A stretch of 64,000 nt of DNA. Origin: Bubalus kerabau (Eukaryota > Chordata > Mammalia > Artiodactyla > Bovidae). This document shows positions 20,631 through 31,758 of this stretch, piece by piece; the stretch's first letter is position 1; the number at the start of each line of letters is the position of its first letter. The stretch is from assembly GCF_029407905.1 (NCBI RefSeq), contig NC_073628.1:22411501-22475500 (forward strand). The letters run 5' to 3'. A program made the translations under genes and the position numbers. The notes beneath the pieces were generated by a model, which worked only from the letters and a program-made list of their open reading frames with translations, was not told where the DNA came from and ran no database searches.

Positions 20631-21028
20631 CAGAGTTCTCTTGACCTTCCTGCCTTATACTTGCTCTTATGAAAAGACCTGAGACCTACACTGACATATA
20701 AGTAACTGATGGTAGTTTTCAAATGATGCCCCTCAAAGGAGTCTATTCTTATGTTACAGATCCCATTCCAGTGAGCAGACCCTGGAGACTCTGCAATGGG
20801 AAGACCCAAGAGACAAAGACAGAGGAAAAGAGGGTTTGCCAAGGCTTCAGGGGCTCCCAGCTGGCAGTGGTGGGGGCGGGGGGAGAAGAAGGAGACTTTG
20901 ATGGAGCAGAAAGGAAGCCCGGGAGAAGTTCTGGTGTCCCCTCCAAAGACCCCCTCCCAGAGTCATAGAATGTAAGAGGCTGGGGGACCTTAGAAGTGAT
21001 CTAGACCTTTGGTTAAGAAGAAAGGAAG

Positions 21029-21192
21029 TGGGAACTTCCCTGGTGGTCCAGTGGTCAAGACTTTGTACTTCCACTGCAAGGGGCACAGGTTCGACCCTGG
21101 TCAGGGAACTAATATCCCACATACCCTGTATTCCGACCAAAATAAATAAATGAAATCTCTACCATGGCCAAAATGCCCTATGTTTTTTTTAA
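21029..21192 (+). mobile_element. CHR-type SINE
   Basis: Forward CHR: 'ggaacttccctggtggtcca', 'ctgcaaggggcacaggttcg' and 'tggtcagggaactaatatcc', with an A/T-rich tail. Duplication aaaggaag at 21021-21028 and 21193-21200. Confidence 0.92.
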
Positions 21193-21579
21193 AAAGGAAG
21201 GAAGGAAGAGTTCCTTATTTCTCCTGTTCTGTGTATTGGTTTCGTTCACTCAGGCCCCCTGGCAGCTCCTCAGTTTTTGTCATTCAGGCTTCCTAACCAG
21301 AAAGAAAATAAGGCTTCTCTCTCCTGGATGAGGTTGGTGTGAAGGATCCTGGGAATGGACTCCATGCTGGTCCAGCTTGAGGGATGCTCACCACCCTAGG
21401 ACCCTGGAGCCAGTGTGACCCTGCATGTATTTGGACAACAGGTTAAAGGATGGAGAATGGTTCTCCAAGACAGAGGGTCATCACATAACTAGCCTCTGTG
21501 TGAACCCCAAGCTGGGCAATCACCCTGTATCAAGTCTACTACAAAGCAAGCTCATTATGGCATTTAAACACATTCTGTT

Positions 21580-21866
21580 GTCTACTGACAGGGAAATAGG
21601 TGAATAAATTATGGTACCTCTTATGGAATCCTATGCAGCTGTTAAAAAGATTGAAGAAGAGCTGTACATATTTAGATGGAAAATCTCCATACTATATTAA
21701 GTAAAACATGTTTCAGAACAGTCTGTATATGGTATTTATGTATAACAAAGCAATATATATATATTTATGTATTTAAAATTTACTTTTAAAAAGTTGGTAA
21801 AACTTTGTACCAAACTGTCAAAGAGGATGACCTCTATATATGTACATATTTTTAAAAATTCTTTTA
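21580..21866 (+). repeat. old L1 (L1M-like) 3' region
   Basis: 'gggaaataggtgaataaatt', 'ggaatcctatgcagctgtta' and 'tccatactatattaagtaaa' follow the forward order of the L1 3' end. Diverged. Confidence 0.65.
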
Positions 21867-21882
21867 CCAAAGATATATATTG

Positions 21883-22092
21883 TTGTTGTTTAGTTGCTAG
21901 CTTGTGTCCAACTCTTTTGTGACCCCATGGGCTATAGCCTGCCAGGCTCCTCTGTCCATGGATTTCCCAGGCAAGAATACTGGAGTGGCTTGCCATTTCC
22001 TTTTCCAAAGGATCTTCCTGACCCAATCCCAATCCAATCCATGTCTCCTGCATTGACAGGCAGATTCTTTACCACTGAGCCACCTGGGAAGC
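21883..22092 (-). mobile_element. Bov-tA SINE
   Basis: Reverse Bov-tA from 'gttgttgtttagttgctagc' to 'gagccacctgggaagc'. Target-site duplication ccaaag(a/g)tat(a/g)(t/c)attg at 21867-21882 and 22093-22108. A small internal repeat of 'aatcc' lies at 22025-22040. Confidence 0.93.
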
Positions 22093-22159
22093 CCAAAGGT
22101 ATGCATTGCTTTTGTATTAAAAAAAAAAAAATGAATATACACAGGAAGGAAAAGGTCTA

Positions 22160-22260
22160 ATTCTCATAGTCTGCAGTTAAGGAACATGGAGGACAAAGAA
22201 ATTAAATGACTTGCACAAAATCACACAAAAATAAAAGTCTGATGTTCAAACTGCCGAGGA
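22160..22260 (-). repeat. MIR relic
   Basis: 'gaaattaaatgacttgcaca' and 'aaatcacacaaa' match the reverse MIR segment 'gttaagtaacttgcccaaggtcacac'. Confidence 0.55.
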
Positions 22261-24100
22261 GGTGGCCTTCTTTCATTATCTGTCCAGTCTAGCAGCAAGG
22301 GACGGAGGTGGTGGGAACCCACAGGGATCCAGTCCAGATGGCACCAGGGGCGGGCCCGGGAGCAAGGAGGGAGCCTGAAGTGGAGGAACAGAGTGGTTGT
22401 TGATTCTATAACTTGCTGATGCTTTCAGGTTTTGCCCACCACCCCTCCTTTGCCAGCAAACACTGGCCTGGGGACACATGTTTACATCTAAATGCTAGGA
22501 ATGGATTAACCCGGTGTCTTGCTGGAGAGGGAGAAGCCTAGGTCTCCAGGAACATGAAAGGAACTCAGTGGCTCCAGGGATAATGAGAAATGAAGAGGCT
22601 CAGGTCTGAATCAATTAGAGTCTCTATCTGAAATGTAAACCAGGTTCCTGCCCAAATGCCCCTTTCCCTCGTCCTGGTCCTGGAGTCCCAGAGGAAGAAC
22701 CAGAGAACAATGCAGCCTTTGGAGTGGCTGCCTTTCGGAGGCCACGGCCGTCTGTCTACTGCATGGAGGCCCCGGCCCACGTGGGGAGCACGGACAGCTC
22801 AGCCCGCCCTCTTCCGTGCTCCTGGATGCCGCTGACACCGAGCCCTCAGCAGCCAGGGTTGCCTGTGCTGACTCCTAACTCCAGAGCCTGTGCCAGCACT
22901 GGGGGACAGACAGAGAGATCTGGGGTCCTGCTAGGCATCAGATGCTCAGGTTCTGATAGCAGCAGAAGCCCCCAGCCCGGATCCCCATGGCTGGGCATCT
23001 CCCCTCTCCCACTGCCCCTCCCACATTCACAGTGCTCAGACTTACAATGTCTGTCCAGGCGAATGGGGTCCGAGGTCTCCACCAGCCCTCTTTCTCCAAG
23101 TACTCTCTGAGTGTCCACATCAGAAGCCTCCCACCTGATCACTCCTGCGATCTTCTCTCTTTATCGTCTCACTTCCTCTGAAATCAAAGATGAGAGGAAT
23201 TCCAGTTCTAGCATTTTCTGGCTGTATCACCTTACAGCCCTTAGGAACATTTTCTTCATGAGCCTTTCTGGGCTTCAGTTTCTCATACTATAAAATGAGG
23301 TTCAAGGCGAGGAGTCCATGAGTAAGTCATATATGGAAAGCTGAGTCCATAGGAGATCTTTTTCTCCCGCCCCTGTGTGCCTCATCCCTACAGCCAGTAT
23401 AGGGAATTAACACGATCTGCTAAAGGACAGGGGAGTAGCTGCAGAGAGGAGACCCCTGGGGAGCTCGGATCAGAAGGTGTTTACTGGGAGCGGAGGCAGA
23501 ATTCTGGTTGACAACGATCCCGTAGACCAGTCACCCCAAAGAAGAGGGGGCGGCTGGATGGTATGTTGCCAGGGCTCTCCACAGAGGAGATCAATTTCTC
23601 AGTCACCAAGTGGTGGGAGAGACGACCGCAGGAGAATGGCAGTGGTCTTCAAGCCGATACGGGAACCACAAGACGAGGCAAGCAGACATCAAACCTGATC
23701 CTAGCCGATGTGCAGAATCATGAGGGCTACCCACGTGTAACCGGGAGCAGGGACTTCTCATCCGTCTGCTTAGTGAGGTGAGTGAGACAGCTGCCTGAGG
23801 GCAGTGGGTCTGTGTGTGTGTCTGTGGTTTTTGGTCTGGACTCCGAGGAGGACTTCCTGTAGCCCTGCCAAGCCCCACTTTTACATATTAGGCTTCTGAG
23901 CCCAAGACGTGTTGGAAAACTCCCCTGGGAGCGAGAAATGAGACAAAGTGATGAGACAATAAGTTTGTGCATGAGAAAGGCTCGTGGAGAAGGAAATAAC
24001 CTAAGGAGAATGAAAACAAAGTGGTCAGTAGGTTTGGTGGCAGAAGAAAGGATGATCTAAAATACAGACAAGGCAGCTCTGGGAAAATTAAGGCCAGCCT
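22261..24100. other. 1.8 kb mostly single-copy interval
   Basis: Only a MIR at 23195-23310 was recognised. A 72-codon plus frame at 23563-23781 ends just before a strong donor-like sequence (gaggtgagtg at 23775-23784); no domain or acceptor supports an exon. No gene called. Confidence 0.4.
23195..23310 (+). repeat. MIR SINE relic
   Basis: 'tggctgtatcaccttacagc' then 'gggcttcagtttctcatact', 'ataaaatgagg' in forward MIR order. Confidence 0.7.
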
Positions 24101-24210
24101 GGGTACCACACTGTGTGATGTTGGCCATGGCTCTTCTCCACCTCAGTTTCCCTATTTGCAAAGGAGGATGGAAATGCTTGCCTTACAGGGCTTCAGAGAC
24201 AAAGCAAGAT
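24100..24210 (+). repeat. MIR SINE relic
   Basis: 'cctcagtttccctatttgca' followed by 'ggaaatgcttgccttacagg' matches the forward MIR core and its 3' part. Confidence 0.7.
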
Positions 24211-24383
24211 ATTAACAGAAGGGTTGGGACATGGAGAGGAGGATGGTGAAGAAAAAAGGCAGAGCTAGAGAGAGACAGAGAAAGGTCCAGTCACAGGGTG
24301 AGGGGGACACACGTGGAGACTTGGAAATCTCAGGTGGTTCCTGGGGCCTCAGAACATCCCCCACCCTGGGGTCTGTCTCCAGG

Positions 24384-24415
24384 ACACACACACACACACA
24401 CACATACACACACAC
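24384..24415. repeat. (AC)n microsatellite
   Basis: About 16 AC units with one interruption (acatac). Not in a recognised transposon. Confidence 0.95.
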
Positions 24416-24459
24416 GACTTCTTGTGGGGACAGTCCTTCTGTTTTCTCTATCCTAGTGC

Positions 24460-24610
24460 ATTTTTTGTTTTCTGAATACTTGCTACTTGGAGACACCATG
24501 CTGAGAACCTCACGTCTTATATTATGAAATCTGCAAGACAGCCCTGAAAGGCAGATAGGTGCTGAGGCAGAGAGAAGTTAGTTGCATAGCTGGTAGAGGT
24601 GAAGCCAAAA
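24460..24610 (-). repeat. MIR relic
   Basis: 'tactt gctacttggagaca', 'aagacagccctgaaaggcag' and 'agttagttgcatagctggta' follow reverse MIR order. Confidence 0.55.
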
Positions 24611-24674
24611 ATTAAGGGACTATCAAGTTTTCACAGTGACCCAACTAGTATATGGTTACTGTTCATAAGCTTAA

Positions 24675-24821
24675 TTCACTTTCATGCACTGGAGAAGGAA
24701 ATGGAAACCCACTCCAGTGTTCTTGCCTGGAGAATCCCAGGGACGGGGGAGCCTGGTGGGCTGCCGTCTATGGGGTCGCACAGAGTCGGACACGACTGAA
24801 GCGACTTAGCAGCAGCAGCAG
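24675..24821 (+). mobile_element. Bov-A2 SINE (single monomer)
   Basis: Forward second monomer of Bov-A2 with 'ctggagaaggaaatggaaac', 'ggctgccgtctatggggtcg' and 'ctgaagcgacttagcagcag'. Perfect 11-bp duplication cataagcttaa at 24664-24674 and 24822-24832. Low divergence suggests a young insertion. Confidence 0.95.
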
Positions 24822-24832
24822 CATAAGCTTAA

Positions 24833-25326
24833 AATAGTATCTGACAGATCATAAAAGCTGAATAATTGTCTTATCATCTTCACCATCATCATCATCACTA
24901 TGGCTGTGTCTCGGCAGGCAGGATAGAACAGTGGAGATCATATCCAAGCATAGACTTGAACTCCTGGTTAAAGATGCCAGGTTGAACACATTAACTTCAT
25001 TCCTTAACTTCATTCCTCCTCAAATCCCACTAAAACAAAGATTAAAGAATACAAATAAACAAACAAAAGTATAAACCCACAAAGACATGGGAAAGGAGAT
25101 AATAGCAACACAATTTTGGAGGCTAGAAAGCACATTTAATAAATACCACATTAATATGTGGAAATGATCTAAGCAGGATGGAGAAAGTTATATCCTGAGA
25201 CATGAACACTGAAAATTGTACCTCAGAACTCCCAAAGACTCAGGAATTAGTGATATAAGATAATTCTAGAAAGGAGAGGGGCAAAGTTAGCACTGAAAAC
25301 AAGGAGATTAAAAGTTGGCTCAAGCA
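24833..25326. other. AT-rich interval, nothing firm
   Basis: A small CAT repeat lies near 24882-24896. The rest is AT-rich and may be decayed LINE sequence, but no family is recognised. Confidence 0.4.
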
Positions 25327-25604
25327 CTTCTCTGGGGGTTCAATGATTGGGAATCCACATGCCAATGCAGGGGACGTGGGTTCGATCCCTGTTCTGGGAA
25401 GATCCCACAGGCTGTGGAGCAACTAAGCCCAAGCACCACAGCTGCTGAAGCCCACATGCCTAGGTTCCATGGTCCTCAAGGAGAGAAGGCATTGAAATGC
25501 GAAGCCCGTGCACTGCAACCAGCAAGGAGCCCCCTCTTGCTGCAACTAGGAAAACCCGTGCACAGCAATAAAGACCCCCCGCAGCCAAAAATAAATTATT
25601 TTTC
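25327..25604 (+). mobile_element. long CHR-type SINE
   Basis: Forward CHRL: 'ggggacgtgggttcgatccc', 'gtggagcaactaagcccaag', 'gcaactaggaaaacccgtgc' and 'gcagccaaaaataaatta'. An internal stretch (about 25462-25500) differs from the usual repeat order. Confidence 0.88.
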
Positions 25605-25899
25605 TAAATGTCAGCTTATAAAAAAATTTTTGTTCAAAGAGCCGATGAGCCCCAGATCCTTTCCCCTACTCCACGTTCCCATCCCTAGCAAAGACTGGAC
25701 CTCTCTAGAGAAGAGATCAAACAGATAGTTTCTAGTCTGAGGCATACCATGCACAATCAGAGGTACATGAACACATGGGAACTAAGTGCCAGTTTATAGA
25801 CTGAATGTGGAGACCACCAGCCTTTTCCCCATAAATGGTGAAAGCCAGGCTCATCCTCTTCAGGGAGGAGACCAGATAAAGTTTTTCTGAGAAATATTA

Positions 25900-26178
25900 T
25901 TCAGAGAAGGCAATGGCACCCCACTCCAGTACTCTTGCCTGGAAAAATCCCATGAACAGAGGAGCCTGGTAGGCTGCAGTCCATGGGGTTGCTAAGAGTC
26001 AGACACGACTGAGCGACTTCACTTTCACTTTTCACTTTCCTGCATTGGAGAAGGAAATGGCAACCGACCCCAGTGTTCTTGCCTGGAGAATCCCAGGGAC
26101 GGGGAGCCTGGTAGGCTGCCATCTATGGGGTCGCACAGAGTCAGACACAACCGAAGCAACTTAGCAGCAGCAGCAGCC
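25900..26178 (+). mobile_element. Bov-A2 SINE, full dimer
   Basis: Two monomers joined by the 'cttcactttcacttttcact' linker; monomer 1 'ctggtaggctgcagtccatg', monomer 2 'ctggtaggctgccatctatg', then an (AGC)n end. Duplication gagaaatatta at 25889-25899 and 26179-26189. Confidence 0.95.
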
Positions 26179-26224
26179 GAGAAATATTACCAGATGACAT
26201 CAAGAGTTTTCCAAAGGGAGACTT

Positions 26225-26442
26225 ACTTCCCTGGTGGCCTAGTGACAAAAACTCCATGCTTCCAAGTCAGAGGGTGCTGGTTGGATCCCTGGTCAGAGAA
26301 CTGGATCCTACATGCTTCAGGTAGAGTTTGCATGCCACAACTAAAAATTCCACATGCTGCACCAAAGGCTGAAGACCCCATGTGCTGCAAGACCTGGCAC
26401 AGCCAAGTAAATAAATACATACTTTTAAAAATTAAAAAAAAA
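26225..26442 (+). mobile_element. CHR-type SINE
   Basis: Forward CHR: 'acttacttccctggtggcct', 'ccctggtcagagaactggat' and 'cacagccaagtaaataaata', then an A-rich tail. Confidence 0.9.
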
Positions 26443-27129
26443 AAGGAAATGAGATGGATAAAATACCTAAGTTTCAGCATTTGAGATAAATGAGGAGCAA
26501 CACTCAATGTGGGAAGAGTTTGGACTAAGTAAGTGACAAACACATAGAAAACAAAACATCTCAACAAACAAACCAAAATCATTTTTAACACGAAGAGAAA
26601 AATTTAGCAGAAAAAGGAAAACAATCATTATGTACTTACGACTTGGCTGTGAATAGTGTTTATATATTCATAATAAGGTAAATATTGAATGTTGATATAA
26701 CCCAAAACATGATCCAGTTATACTGGGAAAAGGCAGGCTGAGTGGGTCAGAAAACATGTGTGGGTGTATGACCAGGGCAGGGGGATTTGGCCAAAGACGG
26801 ATAAATCCTTTTCTTCCATAATGGGGAATAAAGCAATACCTACGTTAAAATTTTTAAGAAATGCCTAACATTGAAAAATTAAAAGTAGTGGTATAATCTT
26901 GCTACTTAACAATATGAAAGTAATGAATTAGTTAAAAGGAGTTGAAGAAGGAACTGGCTGGAGCAGGGGCTCTACTGTATTTCTTATCAAGCTTTGCAGA
27001 ACTCTTGGTATCTTTAAACTATGTGCCAGGAAAATTTTATTTAAAAAAAAAATGATAAAGAACAGAAGTAAGAGCAGGAGGTGGAGGAAAAGAACTCAGA
27101 AGGATCCAGTAAAGACGGTTCTGTTGTAT
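26443..27129. other. AT-rich interval, possibly decayed LINE
   Basis: No consensus recognised with confidence. The phrase 'tgtgccaggaaaattttatt' and general base composition suggest old LINE material. No gene. Confidence 0.4.
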
Positions 27130-27210
27130 TTGGGGCAAATGATTTAAATTATTTAATTTCTCTGATTTTCTCCTCAAAAAATGAGGACAATAATCCATAA
27201 CTGACAGTGT
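27130..27210 (+). repeat. MIR fragment
   Basis: 'aatttctctgattttctcct', 'caaaaaatgaggacaataat' corresponds to the forward MIR core. A second MIR-like trace lies at 27295-27350. Confidence 0.55.
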
Positions 27211-27705
27211 TCTTTTTGTCTCTGACATATAGTAATTAATATTATTGGAACCACAGACAGAGTCATCAAAGAATTAACCCTTGTTTTCCCATCTAGACAA
27301 TGGAGATCATCACCTGCCTCATTAAGCTGTTGAGAGATTAAATGAAGTAACTAAGGTCAACCACAAATGCTTTGGGACCAAGCAGGACAGGACTTTGGTC
27401 AAATATCCAACTTGGTGCCTAGTGATGATGCTCTTGTGTACAGAGAGCTTACTCCTTGAGGAGCTCCATCCATGGGCTTGTCCCTCATCTTCCCAGGCAG
27501 AATGTCCTTAATCACCAGAACAGCCGTGTATCCTGTTCAAACAGACAAACACTAGCCATCATAATGCATGTGAGTAATCACATCTGGGCAGAGTGGAACA
27601 GACCAGAAAGACAGTGCAAGTTATTTTTGTACAGCTTGTCCACTTCCAAAAAAGATTAGTGATGGAGCTGCAAGAGGAACCCAGGACTTAAAGATGAGAA
27701 TCTGG

Positions 27706-27839
27706 GGACTTCCCTGATGGTCCAGTGGTTAAGACTTTGTGCTTCCACTGTAGAGGCAGTGGGTTCAATTCCTAGTCAGAGAACTAAGATCCCACATGCC
27801 TCATGGCACCTCCGAGAAACTTGAGACAAAAAAAGACAA
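27706..27839 (+). mobile_element. CHR-type SINE
   Basis: 'ggacttccctgatggtccag', 'ctgtagaggcagtgggttca' and 'tagtcagagaactaagatcc'. Duplication agaatctgg at 27697-27705 and 27840-27848. Confidence 0.93.
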
Positions 27840-27862
27840 AGAATCTGGCTTCAGATCTCTAC

Positions 27863-27960
27863 TTCACCCCATTAACTGTAGCCTACCAAGCTCCTCCGTC
27901 CAGGGAGTTTCCCAGGCAAGAATACTGGAGTGGGTTGCCATTTCCTTCTCCAAGGGATCA
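27863..27960 (-). mobile_element. Bov-A monomer fragment
   Basis: Reverse Bov-A: 'ccccattaactgtagcctac', 'tttcccaggcaagaatactg' and 'ttgccatttccttctccaag'. Truncated at both ends. Confidence 0.85.
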
Positions 27961-29092
27961 GAAGTAGAAGTAATAGTAATGGTAATATACACATAGCAAG
28001 TAAGACTTAACATAGAAATAAAACCCCCAAAACCATATAGGGAGGAAGAGGAAAACAAAAACTTATTTGGTTTAGTTAGTTTAGTCCTAGACTTCCTGGC
28101 AACTAAACGAAAACTAAAAACACTGTGATTCTCATTGATAAAAAGCAAATGAAAATAAGATGCCTGTTTCTGGGGCTAAATTCAAAGTAATGTGTTCTAT
28201 CCTGGAAAAGAATCCCAAAGACCCAGAATGAATAACATTGTACAGAATTCTTATGATAACTTCTTATGATAATCCTCAATTAAAATTGATATCAAGACAT
28301 TAAAACAGTGTTTAATGGAAGTATTTCTCCAGAAACTGCACTTCTGAAGTCTAGAATGTCTTCTATGGTGAAAATCACAGTTTCTTCTAACCACGCTTTT
28401 AACAGAAATAAGGCTGGCAGATTTCTAATCCTCACAACAGTCCAGAAGGTAGATGCTATTTCAATATTACCCTCTTTTTACAAATGAGAAAACAAAAAGG
28501 ATGAACAATTTTGCCAAAGCTACACAGCCAGAGGTGGTGGAACCACCATAAGGTTCAATCTCTTTCCATTAAACCAGACCATCTTAAACTTAATACCTGG
28601 ATTAGTTTTATGATGTGATTGACCATCACACCCTTTAACCAGTCTTCAAATACCAGTGGTTTCACTGGGCTTGTCTTCAACTGGACCGTAGTTCAAGATT
28701 CAGTTCCCACATAACTATCCAGGGCTCAAATATTCTCGTCTAATTGAAGGGAGACCCTTACAGGTTCTTCTTAGCTTTCATCTTACACAACTTTTTTTTT
28801 TTTTTATAAGCATTTGATGATATGGAACATTCTTTCTGTTAAAGCAATAAAATGAAACACATTGCATTCAATAAAATTGTGCACTCTTTCTTCCTGGCAA
28901 GTCATAGTTTTGTGTTTCCTGGGCAATATTTTACTTGGGGAGCATCCGGAGTTTTCAAGCACATCCACTCCACATGAATGATTGGTTTTCTCCCTGTGGT
29001 TATGAGGAATCTATCAAAGCCAATGTAGGTTGTTTGAGGTTTCCGCCAGCTTCTCATTGGCCTTGACTCAATGGACAGGAAATGGATCACAG
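27961..29092. other. AT-rich interval with one MIR
   Basis: Apart from the MIR at 28425-28590 and a poly-T run at 28792-28805 nothing is recognised. No gene. Confidence 0.45.
28425..28590 (-). repeat. MIR SINE relic
   Basis: 'ctaatcctcacaacagtcca', 'ctctttttacaaatgagaaa' and 'gctacacagccagaggtggt' in reverse MIR order. Confidence 0.78.
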
Positions 29093-29103
29093 AAGAACAA
29101 GAT

Positions 29104-29324
29104 GGGTTTCCCTGAAGTCTCAGCGGGTAGAGAGTCTGCTTGCAATGCAAGAGACACAGAAGACGCAGGTTCCATCCCTGGGTTGGGAAGACCCACTGGA
29201 GGAGGAAAATGGCAACCCACTCCAGTATTCTTGCCTGAAAAATTCTATGAACAGAGGAGCCTGGTGGGCTACAGTCCATGGAGTTACAAGAGTTGGACAT
29301 GACTGAGCGACCCAGCACTCATGC
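29104..29324 (+). mobile_element. Bov-tA SINE
   Basis: Forward Bov-tA with a slightly diverged head ('gggtttccctgaagtctcag') and a complete body. Duplication aagaaca(a/g)ga at 29093-29102 and 29325-29334. Confidence 0.92.
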
Positions 29325-29508
29325 AAGAACAGGACAAATCCCTAGCTGTCAACGTTTATACTAATCTAATTTGGGTACCACCATGAAAATCAAAGTTATC
29401 AGGAATCAGAGCTAATAACAGTTTAGAACATTCTAAACCACAAAACCATTTTGATTTCTTTTTCTTTTTCTCTTTTGACCTTCTTCACCTTTTAAATTTA
29501 AAACTTTA

Positions 29509-29643
29509 GTATGATTTTTTTTAATTAAAAATTTTTTTTTTTTTGCTACACCATGCAGAATGCAGGATCCTAGCTCCCCAGCTAAGGATCTAACCTGCAG
29601 TGGAAACTCGAAGTCTTAACCCCTGGACTGTCAGCGATGTCCC
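29509..29643 (-). mobile_element. CHR-type SINE
   Basis: Reverse CHR: 'gctacaccatgcagaatgca', 'gtcttaacccctggactgtc'. Perfect 17-bp duplication ttaaatttaaaacttta at 29492-29508 and 29644-29660. Confidence 0.93.
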
Positions 29644-29861
29644 TTAAATTTAAAACTTTAAAAAGTATACCCCAGTAATCTGCTCTAAGATTATCTATGG
29701 ATGAATATTCTTGCTTTAAAAGTAGGAGGGGAAGGAGTCCTCTGACTACAGATGTGATAGGTCTTCTAGGAGTAGATATATTGAAGGGACCAAGGGTCCT
29801 AGAATACCATGCTGAGTGACTCACTGCTGTTCTATAATAGAATTACTATCTGGGGCAGATT

Positions 29862-30300
29862 TGTTGTTGTTTAGTCACTAAGTCGTGTCCGACTTTTCAA
29901 CCCCATGACCTGCAGCATGCCAGGCTTCCCTGTCCTTCACTATCTCCTGGAGTTTGCTCAAATTCATGTGCATTGAGTCAGTGATGCTATCCAACCATCT
30001 CATCCTCTCTTGACCCCTTCTCATCCTCTGTTGACCCCTTCTCCTCCTGCCTTCAATCTCTCCCAGCATCAGGGTCTTTTCTAGTGAGTTGCTCTTCCCG
30101 TCAGGTGGCCAAAATATTGGAGCTTCAGCTTCAGTATCAGTACTCTCAAAGAATATTCAGGGTTGATTTCCTTTAGGATTGACTGGTTTGATCTCTTTGC
30201 AGTCCAAGGGAGTCAAGAGTCTTCTCTAGCACCACAATTTGAAAGCATCAATTCTTGGACGCTCAATCTTCTTTATGGTTCAGCTCTCACATCTGCAAGT
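29862..30300 (-). mobile_element. BovB LINE 3' portion with in-frame 21-bp duplication
   Basis: Reverse BovB from 'gttgttgtttagtcactaag' to 'gttcagctctcacatctgca'. The segment 30001-30021 is repeated at 30022-30042 with one difference (ctcttgacc / ctgttgacc), adding seven codons to the decayed ORF2 C-terminal frame (frame 29878-30069, motif 'QQRMRRGQERMRWL'). Confidence 0.92.
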
Positions 30301-31203
30301 ATCATCCTCCAAAATTGAACTGTCTCACCTAAGGTAATCCCACAGATCAGATTAATCAGCCTAGCAATTTAGGAGTATATTTACAATTAATTTTCTTCCT
30401 AGAGTAAGAACATTGCTTCAGGCTAGATCTCCTAAGGGAGCATTTTTGAGATTTTTTTCTATTATATGAGTACAGTAATTAATGGCAGCATTACCCTCTG
30501 GACATTGTCAAGACCCAAGTAGTTTTGATCATTCTTTATGGCCATGCGTTTCAAATGAAGTTCATATATCCGGAGGGAAACAGGCAACATGCCATGGGAA
30601 CCTGTAAAATTGCAGGATAAATACACTCATTTTCTGAGCGTGTCCTTTTCATAAAGACTTACAGTGAATCTTTAGTGAATCATGTGAGTAACTGAACAGA
30701 TAGTAATTTATCAGATACAATTATAGAGTATAAAAATAGTTTCATGAAATTTTAAAATAAAGTGTGAAACTTTAAAAAGATTTCATACAAGTGATAAGCT
30801 ACTGTCTCAGACTCCTCAGGGTACACAGATTTTTCACTGATCTTGGGAAATGGTCACTGAAAGTGAATCCACTTAGAATGAGGACCAAAAATAGTTCATA
30901 GTAAATAGCAGGGGGAAAGGGGTAGATTCAAATTTTACCTTGAAAATTATACAAAAAATGTGAAAATAAGTTCATTTAACCCCATTTTTACAAAACGTTA
31001 AGTTCTAATTGCAACCATGCAGTATTTTTTTTTTTAAAAGCAAATGATTTTTTTTTTTTTTTTTTTTAAAGCAAATCTTCACTTTGGGAAGATTTCTGAC
31101 AGGATATAATATGGCCTGAGACATCACTTGCCCTTTTGACTTTCACAGCAGGATCATAAAGAATGTTATATTTCTCAAGGGAATTAAATCCTCTGTTATT
31201 CAA
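30301..31203. other. AT-rich single-copy interval with poly-T runs
   Basis: Two T runs at 31025-31035 and 31048-31066. No recognised repeat or gene. Confidence 0.45.
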
Positions 31204-31217
31204 AAATTATCTTTCAG

Positions 31218-31403
31218 GGACTTCCCTGGTGGTCCACTGACTAAGACTCTAAGCTCATAAGCAGCGGGCCCAGGTTTAATCCTTGGCCAGGGAGCTAGAT
31301 CCCACATGCCGCGACTAAGAAGTTAGCAGGCCGCATTTGAAGATCTCACTTGTTGCAACTAAGACCTGGTGCAGCCAAATAAATAAATAAATGTTTTTTT
31401 TTT
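31218..31403 (+). mobile_element. CHR-type SINE
   Basis: 'gggacttccctggtggtcca', 'ttggccagggagctagatcc' and 'ggtgcagccaaataaataaa'. Approximate flanking repeat aaatt(a/c)t(c/a)tttcag at 31204-31217 and 31404-31417. Confidence 0.92.
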
Positions 31404-31417
31404 AAATTCTATTTCAG

Positions 31418-31758
31418 AGCACCTATCAAGTTAAAAATTTTGTCAATTTTCTCTGTAATTATGAGTGACCTATGGTTTTCTCGGGGCTTTGCGTGAGTTT
31501 CGGTGGTTATCCAACACCCCTTTCATTGACTTCATGAAATCCCTGCGTTTTGTGCCAGATTTGCCATTGTCTTTGCCTTTTGGGGTCAGATACTCACCAC
31601 ATCTACCGCCCAGACTACCAGGCAGTCTTGTGAACAAGGAGGTAGATGCAGCTATGGGGGGCGAAGAGATGAATGCTAGGTTTAGGAGGGAGGCTGCTTA
31701 TATGAGTGGTCCGTTCATTAGAGGACATGTTCACATTATAATAGCACTTGTCTCCCCT
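31418..31758. other. unassigned interval with a 97-codon open stretch
   Basis: Between a SINE and a BovB lies sequence matching no repeat I know, open in one plus frame from 31465 into the BovB (142 codons in all). The peptide has no recognised family. It could be an old LTR, a processed-transcript fragment or chance. Confidence 0.35.
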
